A stretch of DNA of 54,691 nt from Chloroflexota bacterium (GCA_005880795.1 VBGP01000130.1:1-54691), one strand, 5' to 3'; shown: positions 1-7,714, counted from the first letter of the stretch. Translations and numbers: made by a program. Notes: generated by a model from the sequence alone, not told the origin.

Positions 1-412
1 ACATCACAAGGGCCGCGCCCACCGTGAAGTCAACATCGCCCGGCAGCGGTGCGAGGTTGCGTGCCTCGACGGCTACATACTCCGCCAGCGTGCCGTCGCG
101 AGTCCAGTCCGTGAGGCCGAACACCCGCTGCCCCACCGACAGTCCCGTCGTTCCATAGCTGAGGGCGGTGAGCACTCCGGCCAGCTCGTGGCCGGGGATC
201 GAAGGCGTGCGGTCACGGCCTAGGCGGTCGATCCAGGTCGAGGGCCACGACAGCTCATTCCCGGTGAATCCCGACGCATGAACCTGAACAACGACATCGC
301 CGTAGTTCGCGCCCGAGAGGCTGGCGAGCGACGCCCCCTGTGGCTCGGGCCGCTCCACTAACTTCATCCCGGCCGTTCCCGCAGCCTGATCCGTCACCAC
401 AATCGCCCTCAT
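1..412 (-). CDS. Zinc-independent alcohol dehydrogenase/quinone oxidoreductase, truncated by window edge
   Basis: N-terminal 137 residues of a medium-chain dehydrogenase; the C-terminal nucleotide-binding half lies outside the window. The GroES-like fold is recognisable from VVVQVHASGFTGNELSW (about residues 40-56), the IPGHELAGVL stretch (about 72-81) and the GDVDFTVGAALV segment that leads into the Rossmann half. The ATG at 410-412 is preceded by a strong GGGGAGGTG ribosome site, and it overlaps the stop of the small upstream ORF as ATGA. No catalytic zinc cysteine is seen at the usual position, so an NADPH-dependent quinone or enone reductase is likelier than a true alcohol dehydrogenase. 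The substrate cannot be inferred. Confidence 0.8.
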   Translation of the reverse strand, partial: MRAIVVTDQAAGTAGMKLVERPEPQGASLASLSGANYGDVVVQVHASGFTGNELSWPSTWIDRLGRDRTPSIPGHELAGVLTALSYGTTGLSVGQRVFGLTDWTRDGTLAEYVAVEARNLAPLPGDVDFTVGAALVM

Positions 413-645
413 CGGTCACCTCCCCGTGTTGAGTTCGTGCCTGTAAGGTAGCCGATGATTTCCTGCGGCGACCAACCGCAGACGGTTAGTTCACTCTGCG
501 GCCGACTCCCCGCATCGACGACCAGCGTCCCGGGCCGGCTGTCCTTGCCACGTGGGACGCAGACCTCCACTTGTTCACGTACGACTGGGTGAACCGCTTC
601 GTCGATAGAGGCAGCCGACCCATCGCCAAGTGAGCTCGGGGCCAT
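409..645 (-). CDS. Small hypothetical protein (78 aa) coupled to the dehydrogenase
   Basis: I do not recognise a family. The 78-residue product is hydrophilic with two cysteines and an aromatic C-terminal patch (CGWSPQEIIGYLTG). The main argument for reality is its junction: its TGA overlaps the ATG of the following dehydrogenase by four bases, the coupling mode seen throughout this window, and the ribosome site of the dehydrogenase lies in its last codons. No clear ribosome site precedes its own ATG at 643-645. If it is not a gene, 413-769 is a non-coding stretch of about 360 bp beside the tRNA, in which I see nothing else. Confidence 0.4.
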   Translation of the reverse strand: MAPSSLGDGSAASIDEAVHPVVREQVEVCVPRGKDSRPGTLVVDAGSRPQSELTVCGWSPQEIIGYLTGTNSTRGGDR

Positions 646-769
646 CAGCGATAGTCACAACCATTCAGACGTGCTCTCGTTCGGGCCGGCTTGCCTACAT
701 GGTTACTACATTCGGCGAGGCGGGCTCACGCTAGACGCAAAGATCGATGTCAGATTCGTATTCGACAAA

Positions 770-846
770 TGGTCGGGGGCCCGGGATTTGAACCCGGGGC
801 CTCACGGTCCCGAACCGTGCGCGCTGCCAAACTGCGCCAGCCCCCG
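770..846 (-). tRNA. tRNA-Pro (anticodon CGG), CCA encoded
   Basis: A complete cloverleaf is read on the minus strand. The acceptor stem CGGGGGC pairs with GCCCCCG. The D-arm is GCGC-AGTTTGGCA-GCGC. The anticodon arm is CACGG-TTCGGGA-CCGTG, giving anticodon CGG for proline. The T-arm is CCGGG-TTCAAAT-CCCGG. Discriminator A is followed by an encoded CCA at 770-772. It lies 11 bp upstream of the end of the DedA gene on the same strand. No other tRNA was seen in the window. Confidence 0.95.
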
Positions 847-857
847 ACGTCGCGCTC

Positions 858-1667
858 TTAGGAACCCGGTGATTCTACCGGCCGGTCGGCTTTCTCCTGA
901 GTGCCGGACCTTGCCGCCCGCAGCCGCTGCCGGACGAACACGCTCAAAACCAGGAGCAATACGATCGCTCCCCACGCGAAGTAGAGATAACTGTGCGCCC
1001 GCAGCAGGTCGGCCAATCGCGGTCCGAACTTGATCCCGATGATCAGCACCACGCCGGCCCAGATCGCCGTGGACACCGCCACGCTCGGGGCGAAAAGTCG
1101 GTAGGGGACTCGGAACACCCCGCAGGCCACCGTGATCGGAATCCGGAAGCCAGGGATGTGCCGGCCGAAGATGATCGCCAGCACGCCGTAGCGCTTGAAC
1201 CACCGCTCCGCCTTGGCCAGGCGCTCCGGGCTCAGGTGAACGTACTCCGCTAACTGGCTCTCGGCCAGACGGCGGCCGTACTTCCGAGAAATCAGAAAGA
1301 GGTTGGTAGCCCCCAGCACGACGGCCACGATGAGGCCCAGCCACGCCGCGATCCAGGCCGCGAGGTTGTGCGGCACGTGGATGCCCACGTACATCACGAA
1401 CACGTCGCCGGGCGCAGGGAGCGGCACGCCAGACTCCTCGATGTACAGGAGGGCGAATCCTGCCAGGAAGCTGTTGTGGCGCATGAAGTCCCGCACCGCT
1501 TGGTTGCTGACCCGGAAGACCTCCGGCAAGTCGCCATACAGGACGGCCAATACGATGGCGGTGGCCAACACGATCAGGGCCGCCGCCCCGATCTGCAGCG
1601 CGCGGCCGGTGCGCAGCGAGTTCAGGAGCCGCTGCCGGCTCGAAACAGGAACCTCCGCGCTGCTCAT
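858..1667 (-). CDS. DedA family membrane protein
   Basis: A 269-residue polytopic protein of the DedA/VTT (SNARE-associated) family, a group tied to undecaprenyl-phosphate and phospholipid flipping and to membrane-potential homeostasis. The N-terminal membrane segment is at about 26-44. The family glutamate motif EESGVPLPAPGD is at about 77-88. The signature FGRHIPGFRIPI is at 167-178, where GR.IPG.R is the conserved re-entrant motif. Two further membrane segments follow at about 190-250, then a basic cytoplasmic tail. The ATG start gives a normal family length. It stands 34 bp downstream of the thioesterase gene on the same strand. The transported lipid cannot be told from sequence. Confidence 0.9.
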   Translation of the reverse strand: MSSAEVPVSSRQRLLNSLRTGRALQIGAAALIVLATAIVLAVLYGDLPEVFRVSNQAVRDFMRHNSFLAGFALLYIEESGVPLPAPGDVFVMYVGIHVPHNLAAWIAAWLGLIVAVVLGATNLFLISRKYGRRLAESQLAEYVHLSPERLAKAERWFKRYGVLAIIFGRHIPGFRIPITVACGVFRVPYRLFAPSVAVSTAIWAGVVLIIGIKFGPRLADLLRAHSYLYFAWGAIVLLLVLSVFVRQRLRAARSGTQEKADRPVESPGS

Positions 1668-1701
1668 GGGAAACCGACCACTTTACAGAAACGAATTGTG
1701 A

Positions 1702-2121
1702 CTACCGGGGGATCGAGTCGACTACGGTCTTGACCTCCATCAGGGTGGCGGTGGCGTCGGCGACCCGCGAGTGGTCGTCGCTGTTCTCGATGAAAGCGCT
1801 CACGTAGACCAAGCTGCGGCGCACTCTCTCAATCGTGCCGATGATCCGCACTTTCTCCCCCAGCTTCAGGGGGCGGCGGTAGCTCACCTGAAGCCGGCCT
1901 GTGACGCCCGGGTGCCCCGCATGCCACGCCGCCCAACCCACCGCCTCGTCCAGCATCAGCGCCACCACACCGCCATGCGCCATGCCGGCCCAGCTCTGGA
2001 ACCGCTCGGGGACCTGGTAGGAGGCGACCGACCCGCCCGGCCCCGGCTCGAACTTCAGCCGCAGGCCGTCCATGTTCAGCTGGCCACAGCCGAAGCAGTG
2101 GCCGTCGAAATGGACCTCCAT
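1702..2121 (-). CDS. PaaI-type hot-dog fold acyl-CoA thioesterase
   Basis: A 139-residue single hot-dog domain protein, predicted to hydrolyse acyl-CoA thioesters in the cytoplasm. The N-terminal CFGCGQLNMDGLRL (9-22) is typical of the 4HBT/PaaI-like subgroup. HGGVVALMLDEA (49-60) covers the hot-dog helix with the catalytic acidic residue. The C-terminal strand region carries RRPLKLGEKVRI. The length is normal for one domain, which would act as a dimer or tetramer. The ATG at 2121 is five bases downstream of the lipoprotein stop, so the two are likely co-transcribed. Chain-length preference is unknown. A role with the acyl-CoA enzymes encoded nearby at 4265-5554 is only inferred. Confidence 0.88.
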   Translation of the reverse strand: MEVHFDGHCFGCGQLNMDGLRLKFEPGPGGSVASYQVPERFQSWAGMAHGGVVALMLDEAVGWAAWHAGHPGVTGRLQVSYRRPLKLGEKVRIIGTIERVRRSLVYVSAFIENSDDHSRVADATATLMEVKTVVDSIPR

Positions 2122-2126
2122 CGCGA

Positions 2127-2660
2127 TCAGCCCCGGCAGTTCCAGCTGCCCGCGATGTGCTCGGCTCCCCGCTTGCCCGATATCGCGTTGGTCAAGAAGG
2201 CGTCGATCGTGCCCGACTGCTGATTCCGCGTCATTGTGAAAGTGACCTTGTCCGCCGCGAGGCTGGCCGCAGCATCGGCGTCCTGGTTCAGCCAGGCCTT
2301 GGAGTTGTCAGGCGCCTGCAGCGACATCTTCACGTCCTTCTCCAGGTAGGTCCCAGGGCCGCGAAAGTTTTCGATCACGATGTTCAGCTGCCACTCGTCC
2401 CCGCTCGAGTCGACGCTGGCGTAGAAGCTGTCCGACCAAGTGTCTCCGCTGCGGGCCTTCGCTCCGGAGCAGAAGGTCTGCTGAGTGCCCTGGTCGGGCA
2501 CGATTGAGGTGATCTGACCCGGCACGTCGCCGGTGAGCGTCAGGTTCTGGTTCCAGTTTCCCTGCGCAAGGACCGGCGAAGGCGATGGCCCCACCTTGAC
2601 GCTTGTCTGGTTGCAGGCTGCGAGGACGAAGAGGGCGACGATGCCCACCAACCGGAGCAT
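2127..2660 (-). CDS. Putative lipoprotein
   Basis: A 177-residue predicted secreted lipoprotein. Residues 1-15 form a short hydrophobic signal peptide ending in the lipobox LAAC, with the lipidated cysteine at 16. A low-complexity linker (GPSPSP) follows, then a beta-rich soluble domain with CSGAKA and CRG near its ends that could form a disulfide. I recognise no enzymatic motif, and it does not resemble the two lipoproteins at 19381-20673. The start lies 50 bp from the divergently transcribed histidine phosphatase, so the shared gap should hold both promoters. The lipoprotein call is solid; the function is unknown. Confidence 0.75.
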   Translation of the reverse strand: MLRLVGIVALFVLAACNQTSVKVGPSPSPVLAQGNWNQNLTLTGDVPGQITSIVPDQGTQQTFCSGAKARSGDTWSDSFYASVDSSGDEWQLNIVIENFRGPGTYLEKDVKMSLQAPDNSKAWLNQDADAAASLAADKVTFTMTRNQQSGTIDAFLTNAISGKRGAEHIAGSWNCRG

Positions 2661-2710
2661 GTGGTCGAATGTTAGCCGTGGCCGCCGGCTCCGAGCACGT
2701 AACCAGAGCC

Positions 2711-3262
2711 ATGCGATCGCTCGAGGCGCTGTTCTTGATCGGAGTCGAAGGCGTCACGGAGGTCTGGCTCGTCCGCCACGCCGACTGCTACCACCAGATG
2801 ACCGAGGCTGAGGATCCGCCGCTCAGCGCGATGGGGCGCGAGCAGGCACAACGCCTCGCCGAGCGTGTGAAGCGCGTGAAAACCGCTGCGGTGTATTCAA
2901 GTCCCCTCCGCCGCGCCATGGAAACCGCTCGTGTGATCACAGAGGACTTCCGCGTCGATCAACGGCTCGTCGAGATGGCGCTGACGATCTCCGAAGAGGG
3001 GACGCTTGATTTCCAGGAAACATCTGAATCGGCTTCGGCTCGAATGCGCGGCGTCATCGAAGACGTGGTCCGCGAGCACGAGGGCGAGCGCGTGGTCCTC
3101 ATCTGCCACGCGGCTTCGATCCTCGCCTGCCTCACCGATGTCATGCGGTTGGAACCTGGCAGCCTTCGCCTGCTGCCTTACTACACGAGCATCAGCACTG
3201 TTCGCGTGCTCGGTGAGCGGCGCATGGTCGGTTCATTGGGGGATACGGCGCATCTCGAATGA
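2711..3262 (+). CDS. Histidine phosphatase family protein (phosphoglycerate mutase-like)
   Basis: A 183-residue branch-1 histidine phosphatase. The phosphohistidine motif is VRHADC (about residues 18-23, RHA in place of the common RHG). LSAMGREQAQ and SSPLRRAMETA (phosphate-pocket arginine) follow, and the second histidine sits in ICHAAS near residue 140. The frame is open further upstream to 2603, but that segment runs into the divergent lipoprotein. The ATG at 2711 puts the catalytic histidine at the usual distance from the N-terminus and is preferred. It lies 61 bp upstream of the APH-like kinase on the same strand and may share its transcript. Substrate unknown. Confidence 0.8.
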   Translation: MRSLEALFLIGVEGVTEVWLVRHADCYHQMTEAEDPPLSAMGREQAQRLAERVKRVKTAAVYSSPLRRAMETARVITEDFRVDQRLVEMALTISEEGTLDFQETSESASARMRGVIEDVVREHEGERVVLICHAASILACLTDVMRLEPGSLRLLPYYTSISTVRVLGERRMVGSLGDTAHLE

Positions 3263-3298
3263 ACAGGTTTGATTCCTCCCCTCCGGCGCTTCGCGCCA

Positions 3299-3318
3299 CC
3301 TCCCCATAAATGGGGAGG
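3299..3318 (+). promoter_or_regulatory. Hairpin occluding the ribosome site of the APH-like kinase gene
   Basis: CCTCCCCA at 3299-3306 and TGGGGAGG at 3311-3318 form a perfect 8-bp stem with a TAAA loop. The right arm contains the GGGGAGGAG ribosome site of the gene starting at 3324. A second small hairpin, GGCGC-TTC-GCGCC, precedes it at 3285-3297. When folded, the mRNA would hide its Shine-Dalgarno sequence. The element also resembles the CCCTCTCCC hairpins elsewhere in the window, so it may simply be a dispersed repeat. Confidence 0.5.
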
Positions 3319-3323
3319 AGCAT

Positions 3324-4268
3324 ATGCCCATGAATCGGGAGGATCCAATCCGCACCGACCTCGAGGCTGTGCTCGGTCAGCGCGTAACGAGCATCGAGCC
3401 GATCCCCGAGGGTCATTCCGGTTTCACGTATTTCGTCGCAACTGAAACGGAGAAGTACGTGCTGCGCCTGCCGCCACCCAACGCCCGCATCGCCGGCACG
3501 GCGGACGTGATGCGGCAGGGACGCATCATGGCGGCGCTGCACGATGCGGGCCTCCCCACTCCGGCGGTCCCGATCATCTGCTCCGACCCTATCGTCGACG
3601 GCCGGCCCTTCGTTCTGATGGAGCGCGTCGACGGCCTTCGCATCGAACCAACGGCGGAGCGAGAGAAACCGCTCGACATCGCGACGGCGGCGATCGATGT
3701 CTTGAAAAAGCTGCAGGCGCTCCCGCTCGACAAGACGGGGATCGGCGACGAAGATCCGATCAGCCTGCAGGTCGAGATGATGCGTTGGGCGATGTTGATG
3801 CAGCGCGCGCCCGAAGAGCTGACCACGCGCGCCGGTGAGCTCGGCGGCCTGCTGGCCGCGCAGGTCCCGGTGGTGCGCGGGCCGACGCTTGTCCACGGCG
3901 ACTACCACTACGGCAACATGCTTTTCCGCGGTCACGAGGTCGCGGCCATCCTCGACTGGGAGATTGCCGAAATCGGGCAGCCCCTGCTCGACCTCGGCTG
4001 TTTGTGCATCGTGGCCATCCGGCGCCAGTACCAGGGCGCGCCCAACCCGGGCGGTGCGATCAGTGTCTCGGTGGACCAGCTGTTCGGGGTCTACGGCGTC
4101 GAGGCGGACGAGATGCGCTGGTACGCGGCGATGAGCCTCTACAAGTACGCGGCGATCTTTGGCTACAACCTGATGCTCCACCGCCGCGGCAGGAGGCCGG
4201 ACCCCATGTACGAAGGGTTGACGGATACGATCGTCGGCATGATCGATGAGGGGATAGCGCTGCTGTGA
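3324..4268 (+). CDS. APH-type phosphotransferase, ACAD10/11 kinase-domain type
   Basis: A 314-residue aminoglycoside phosphotransferase-like kinase. The glycine loop region is EGHSGFTYFV (about 29-38), the ATP-binding lysine region is KYVLRLPP (44-51), the catalytic loop HGDYHYGN spans 191-198, and the metal-binding motif ILDWE spans 209-213. The overall pattern is that of the kinase domain fused to acyl-CoA dehydrogenase in vertebrate ACAD10/ACAD11, not of drug-resistance kinases. The next gene encodes an ACAD11-like dehydrogenase and overlaps this one as GTGA, which fits a two-gene version of that fusion. The inferred reaction is ATP-dependent phosphorylation of a hydroxyacyl-CoA. The ATG at 3324 follows a GGGGAGG site; a second ATG two codons on is also possible. 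Confidence 0.85.
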   Translation: MPMNREDPIRTDLEAVLGQRVTSIEPIPEGHSGFTYFVATETEKYVLRLPPPNARIAGTADVMRQGRIMAALHDAGLPTPAVPIICSDPIVDGRPFVLMERVDGLRIEPTAEREKPLDIATAAIDVLKKLQALPLDKTGIGDEDPISLQVEMMRWAMLMQRAPEELTTRAGELGGLLAAQVPVVRGPTLVHGDYHYGNMLFRGHEVAAILDWEIAEIGQPLLDLGCLCIVAIRRQYQGAPNPGGAISVSVDQLFGVYGVEADEMRWYAAMSLYKYAAIFGYNLMLHRRGRRPDPMYEGLTDTIVGMIDEGIALL

Positions 4269-5554
4269 CCTGGGACTTCTCGACCGAACCCGAGTTCGAG
4301 AAAAAGCTCGAATGGATGCGCCGGTTCATGCACGACGAGGTGTACCCGCTCGAGGTCCTGGAGGTGGACGAGCGGGGGTTCATGCGCGCAGTCCGCCCGC
4401 TCCAGGAGGAGGTCAAGCGGCAGAAGCTGTGGGCCACGCACCTGCCTCCCGAGCTGGGCGGCCAGGGCTACGGACAGGTGAAGCTCGGGCTGATGCACGA
4501 GATCGAGGGCGCCTCGGTCTGGGGACCGATCGTCTTCGGCAACCAGGCGCCCGACTCCGGCAACTCGGAGATCCTGGCCCACTTCGGGACCGAGGAGCAG
4601 AAGAAGCGCTGGCTCCAGCCGCTGCTCGACGGCAAGATCCGCTCCGCGTTCTCGATGACCGAGCCCGACACGGCGGGCTCAGACCCGACCCTGCTCAAGA
4701 CCACCGCGGAGCTGAAGGGCGCCGAGTGGGTCATCAACGGACACAAGTGGTTCACGTCGAACGGCATGATCGCGGACTTCCTGATCGCCATGGTCGTGAC
4801 TGAGCCGGACGCCGATGCGTACGAGCGGGCTTCGATGATCATCGTGCCGGCCGACGCAGCGGGTCTGAAGAAGGTGCGCAACATCCCGACGCTCGCCGGC
4901 GAGCACGAGCGGTTCGGCTACGGCCACGCCGAAATCCTTTACGAGAACGTGCGCGTGCCCGCCGCCAACGTGCTGGGCGAACGCGGGCAGGGCTTCCTGA
5001 TCGCGCAGGCTCGGCTTGGACCTGGTCGCATCCACCACTGCATGCGCTGGCTCGGCCAGGCGCGGCGCGCTTTCGACATGCTGTGCGAGCGCGCGCTGCA
5101 GCGCGAGTCCTTCGGCAAGAAGCTGGCCAGCCACCAGACGGTGCAGAACTGGATCGCCGACTCCGCGGCCGAGATGCAGGCCGCGCGCCTGATGACTCTG
5201 CACGCGGCCTGGGTGATCGATACGGAGGGTGCCTCGGCCGCGCGCAAAGAGATCTCGCTGATCAAGTTCTATGGAGCAAAGGTGCTGCACGATGTGATCG
5301 ACCGCGCGATCCAGATCCACGGCTCGCTCGGGTACTCGGCCGACCTGCCCCTCGAGGAGATGTACCGGCACGCGCGCGCGGCGCGGATCTATGACGGGCC
5401 GGACGAGGTCCATCGCGTGTCGGTGGCGCGGCAGATCCTGGCGGGCTACAGGCCGCCTGAAGGGATGTGGCCGCGGGAGCATGTCCCGACCCGGCGCGAG
5501 GCGGCGCGGCGCAAGTTCGCCGCCCTGCTCGAAGCCGCGACAACCGATGCCTGA
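4265..5554 (+). CDS. Acyl-CoA dehydrogenase, ACAD11-like
   Basis: A 429-residue flavin acyl-CoA dehydrogenase. FSMTEPDTAGSDPT (about 130-143) is the flavin/substrate loop, LGPGRIHHCMRWLGQA is typical of the ACAD10/11 clade, and DGPDEVH at 377-383 stands where ordinary acyl-CoA dehydrogenases have YEGTNE with the catalytic glutamate. The catalytic base here is therefore probably the aspartate of DGPDEVH, as in ACAD11. GTG is the start and overlaps the kinase stop. The family couples with a kinase to turn 4-hydroxyacyl-CoA into enoyl-CoA through a phosphorylated intermediate. That role is inferred here from family and operon. Confidence 0.9.
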   Translation: MTWDFSTEPEFEKKLEWMRRFMHDEVYPLEVLEVDERGFMRAVRPLQEEVKRQKLWATHLPPELGGQGYGQVKLGLMHEIEGASVWGPIVFGNQAPDSGNSEILAHFGTEEQKKRWLQPLLDGKIRSAFSMTEPDTAGSDPTLLKTTAELKGAEWVINGHKWFTSNGMIADFLIAMVVTEPDADAYERASMIIVPADAAGLKKVRNIPTLAGEHERFGYGHAEILYENVRVPAANVLGERGQGFLIAQARLGPGRIHHCMRWLGQARRAFDMLCERALQRESFGKKLASHQTVQNWIADSAAEMQAARLMTLHAAWVIDTEGASAARKEISLIKFYGAKVLHDVIDRAIQIHGSLGYSADLPLEEMYRHARAARIYDGPDEVHRVSVARQILAGYRPPEGMWPREHVPTRREAARRKFAALLEAATTDA

Positions 5555-6320
5555 CCTTCCCGACTATGCGCTGACCGCTCGCACGCACTGGACGAAGTCC
5601 AACGCCGAGTTCACCGCCGGAACAGCACGCGACAGGTGGTCTCGAGATGAGATCGCATGGGGTGTGTGGAAAACGCCCGAGTCAGAGATCGGCATTCTTC
5701 CCGATCTCCACGGGCTCGACGTCATCGAGCTCGGTTGCGGCACCGCGTACTTCGGCGCGTGGCTGAAGAAGCACGGCGCCCGGCGGGTGGTGGGCATCGA
5801 TATCACCCCGGCGCAGCTCGATACCGCGCGAGCGATGAATGAGGAGTTCGGCCTGGGTCTGGAGTTCATCGAGGCGAATGCCGAGGACGTGCCTCTTCCC
5901 GACGCGTCGTTCGATGTGGCCTTCTCGGAATACGGCGCCTCGATCTGGTGTGACCAGTACCGCTGGATCCCCGAGGCCGCACGGCTTTTGCGGCCTGGCG
6001 GCGAGCTGATCTTCATGCGCAACACCGACCTCGAGATGGTGTGCTCACCCGACGAGGAGAGGGTCGCCGAGCGCTTGATGCGGCCGCTGAAGGGAATGCA
6101 CCGCCTCGACTGGTTCTCCGAAGGCGAGCAGGCGACTGAATTTCACCTCAGCGCTTCAGAGCTGTTCCAGCTTCTGCGGCGCACCGGCTTTGACGTCCTG
6201 GACTATCGCCAGCTGTACGCGACAGAAGACTCGGTCGACCACCCGCACTACAACTTCGTGCCGGCAGCGTGGGCGAGGCAGTGGCCGTCGGAAGAGATCT
6301 GGCGAGCCCGCAAACGCTAG
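5547..6320 (+). CDS. SAM-dependent class I methyltransferase
   Basis: A 257-residue methyltransferase. Motif I is VIELGCGTAYFG (59-70), the acidic residue after strand 2 lies in VVGIDITPAQLD, and motif II/III is DVAFSEYG with LRPGGELIFM downstream. It belongs to the Methyltransf_11/25 type, with an N-terminal HWTKSNAEF segment. The ATG at 5547 overlaps the last eight bases of the acyl-CoA dehydrogenase gene, which supports a single transcript with the kinase and dehydrogenase. The frame stays open upstream to 5391, but that part would lie wholly inside the dehydrogenase. Substrate unknown. Its stop overlaps the convergent rhodanese gene as CTAG. Confidence 0.85.
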   Translation: MPDLPDYALTARTHWTKSNAEFTAGTARDRWSRDEIAWGVWKTPESEIGILPDLHGLDVIELGCGTAYFGAWLKKHGARRVVGIDITPAQLDTARAMNEEFGLGLEFIEANAEDVPLPDASFDVAFSEYGASIWCDQYRWIPEAARLLRPGGELIFMRNTDLEMVCSPDEERVAERLMRPLKGMHRLDWFSEGEQATEFHLSASELFQLLRRTGFDVLDYRQLYATEDSVDHPHYNFVPAAWARQWPSEEIWRARKR

Positions 6321-7708
6321 GAAGCGCGGGTCTCCCCACCCCCTCCGTGCCCCGCAGGGGCGCGGCCCCCGGCGAGCGGGGAGGTGAAGAGGCGGTCCCA
6401 GTCCGAGTACTGGCCGTTGACGTGGATGATCCGCTTCAGCCCAGCTTGCTCGAGCAGGCTTGCGGCGATGCCCGCGCGATAACCCGAGGCGCAGTGCACC
6501 GCGACCGGCGCGTCGTGGGGGATCTCGCTGGCGCGATGCGGCACGTCCGGCACGTACATGTGCACCGCTCCGGGCACATGCCCGGCCACCCACTCGTGCT
6601 CGTCGCGCGCGTCGACCACCGTCATCGGCTCGGCGCTGAGCACCCACTGCGCCATGTCCTCGACGTCGACCGTCTCGAAGGTGGACAGCTCACGTCCACT
6701 CGACCGCCAGGCGTCCATCCCGCCGTCGAGCGCGCCGGCGATCCCATCGAAGCCGATCCGCAGGAGCTGGCGGTGTGCCGTGGCGTGGTGGGCATCGGTT
6801 CCGCCGGCCAGGATGATGGGACGGCCGCGCGCGATCAGCCAGCCCACCCACGCGCTGACCGGGCCGTCAATCCCGATGCTGTAGCTGCCTGGGATGTGTC
6901 CGCCATCGTAGTCGCGGCCCACCCGGACATCGACCACGGCCGCGCCTTCGTCCATCATGCGTGCCACCTCATCTGGGGTGAGCCTGGTCAGCTTGGGCAG
7001 CGTCGGCCCGATCAGCGGCGCTCCTCCCCGGTTGACCGCTGACATGTCGCGGTAGTACGTCGGATAGCGGTGCTGGTTGAGCACGCGCGAGAGAAACGGC
7101 ATCACCTCGGTCGTCTGGAAGAAAGGATTCGTCTTGCGTTCGTGGCCAAGCGTGGTCTCGTGGCCGCTGCGACCGCCGGTACCGCAGAAGGAGCCGCCCC
7201 CGTGGGTCGGAAACACGCGGATCTCATCCGGCAATCCGCGCAGGCGTACCTGCAGCGTGCTCAGTGCCTCGAGCGCGAGGTGCACGGCAAGATGCGGCCC
7301 GAAGAGGTCGGTGCGCGCGATGGCGCCGAGCATCACGGCCCCGCCTGAGAACAGCGCGCGCGGCCGCCCGCCCTCGCTCAGCAGGTAGGACTTGTGGTCC
7401 GGCGTGTGCCCGGGGGTGTGGATCGCGCGCAGCGTGATGTCACCGAGCGTCATCTCCGCTCCCGATTCCAGCTCGCCGATGTCGGCGCCGACCTCCGCCT
7501 CGAGCTCACGGCGTCCCGAAACGAAGTCGTTGTGCAGGTGCGTGTCGAGGGCGTGCGTGAGCTTGATGTTCAGGTCGGACGCGAGGTGCAGGTAGCGTTC
7601 GATGTCGCGCAGCGGGTCGATGACCAGCCCGACACCGCGATCTGCATCCGCAACCACGAAGCTCGCGTTGCCCAGCTCGGGCGCGCCAATCGCCTCAACC
7701 GTGTACAC
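6317..7708 (-). CDS. Metallo-beta-lactamase fold/double rhodanese protein (persulfide dioxygenase-like)
   Basis: A 463-residue three-domain protein. The N-terminal ETHE1-like metallo-beta-lactamase domain has THLHNDFVSG (56-65), HTPGHTPDH (97-105) and FPTHGGG (about 165-171). THLHND-F replaces the usual HxHxDH, as in many bacterial persulfide dioxygenase-rhodanese proteins. A first rhodanese domain (about 255-345) has lost the active cysteine and reads LAGGTD. A second (about 360-445) keeps it in VHCASGYRAG (Cys406). The likely role is oxidation of glutathione-type or protein persulfides and sulfur transfer in the cytoplasm. GTG start, six bases after frdD, so probably the last gene of the frd operon. 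The glycine-rich last 20 residues are encoded by a hairpin repeat. Confidence 0.85.
   Translation of the reverse strand: MYTVEAIGAPELGNASFVVADADRGVGLVIDPLRDIERYLHLASDLNIKLTHALDTHLHNDFVSGRRELEAEVGADIGELESGAEMTLGDITLRAIHTPGHTPDHKSYLLSEGGRPRALFSGGAVMLGAIARTDLFGPHLAVHLALEALSTLQVRLRGLPDEIRVFPTHGGGSFCGTGGRSGHETTLGHERKTNPFFQTTEVMPFLSRVLNQHRYPTYYRDMSAVNRGGAPLIGPTLPKLTRLTPDEVARMMDEGAAVVDVRVGRDYDGGHIPGSYSIGIDGPVSAWVGWLIARGRPIILAGGTDAHHATAHRQLLRIGFDGIAGALDGGMDAWRSSGRELSTFETVDVEDMAQWVLSAEPMTVVDARDEHEWVAGHVPGAVHMYVPDVPHRASEIPHDAPVAVHCASGYRAGIAASLLEQAGLKRIIHVNGQYSDWDRLFTSPLAGGRAPAGHGGGGETRAS
6332..6383. repeat. GC-rich inverted repeat inside the end of the rhodanese gene
   Basis: Outer arms CTCCCC (6332-6337) and GGGGAG (6378-6383) flank an inner stem-loop GCCCC-GCA-GGGGC (6349-6361). 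The style matches the dispersed CCCTCTCCC hairpins. It encodes the low-complexity tail of the metallo-beta-lactamase/rhodanese protein and sits beside the convergent methyltransferase stop, so it may also act as a bidirectional transcript end. Confidence 0.5.
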
Positions 7709-7714
7709 GGCTGC

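Noticed and set aside
2603-2710. Upstream extension of the histidine phosphatase
   Set aside because: The extension is basic and cysteine-rich, has no homology and overlaps the divergent lipoprotein start; the ATG at 2711 gives a normal N-terminus.
3192-4181. Minus-strand frame opposite the APH-like kinase
   Set aside because: No recognisable domain; the plus strand encodes the conserved kinase with intact catalytic motifs.
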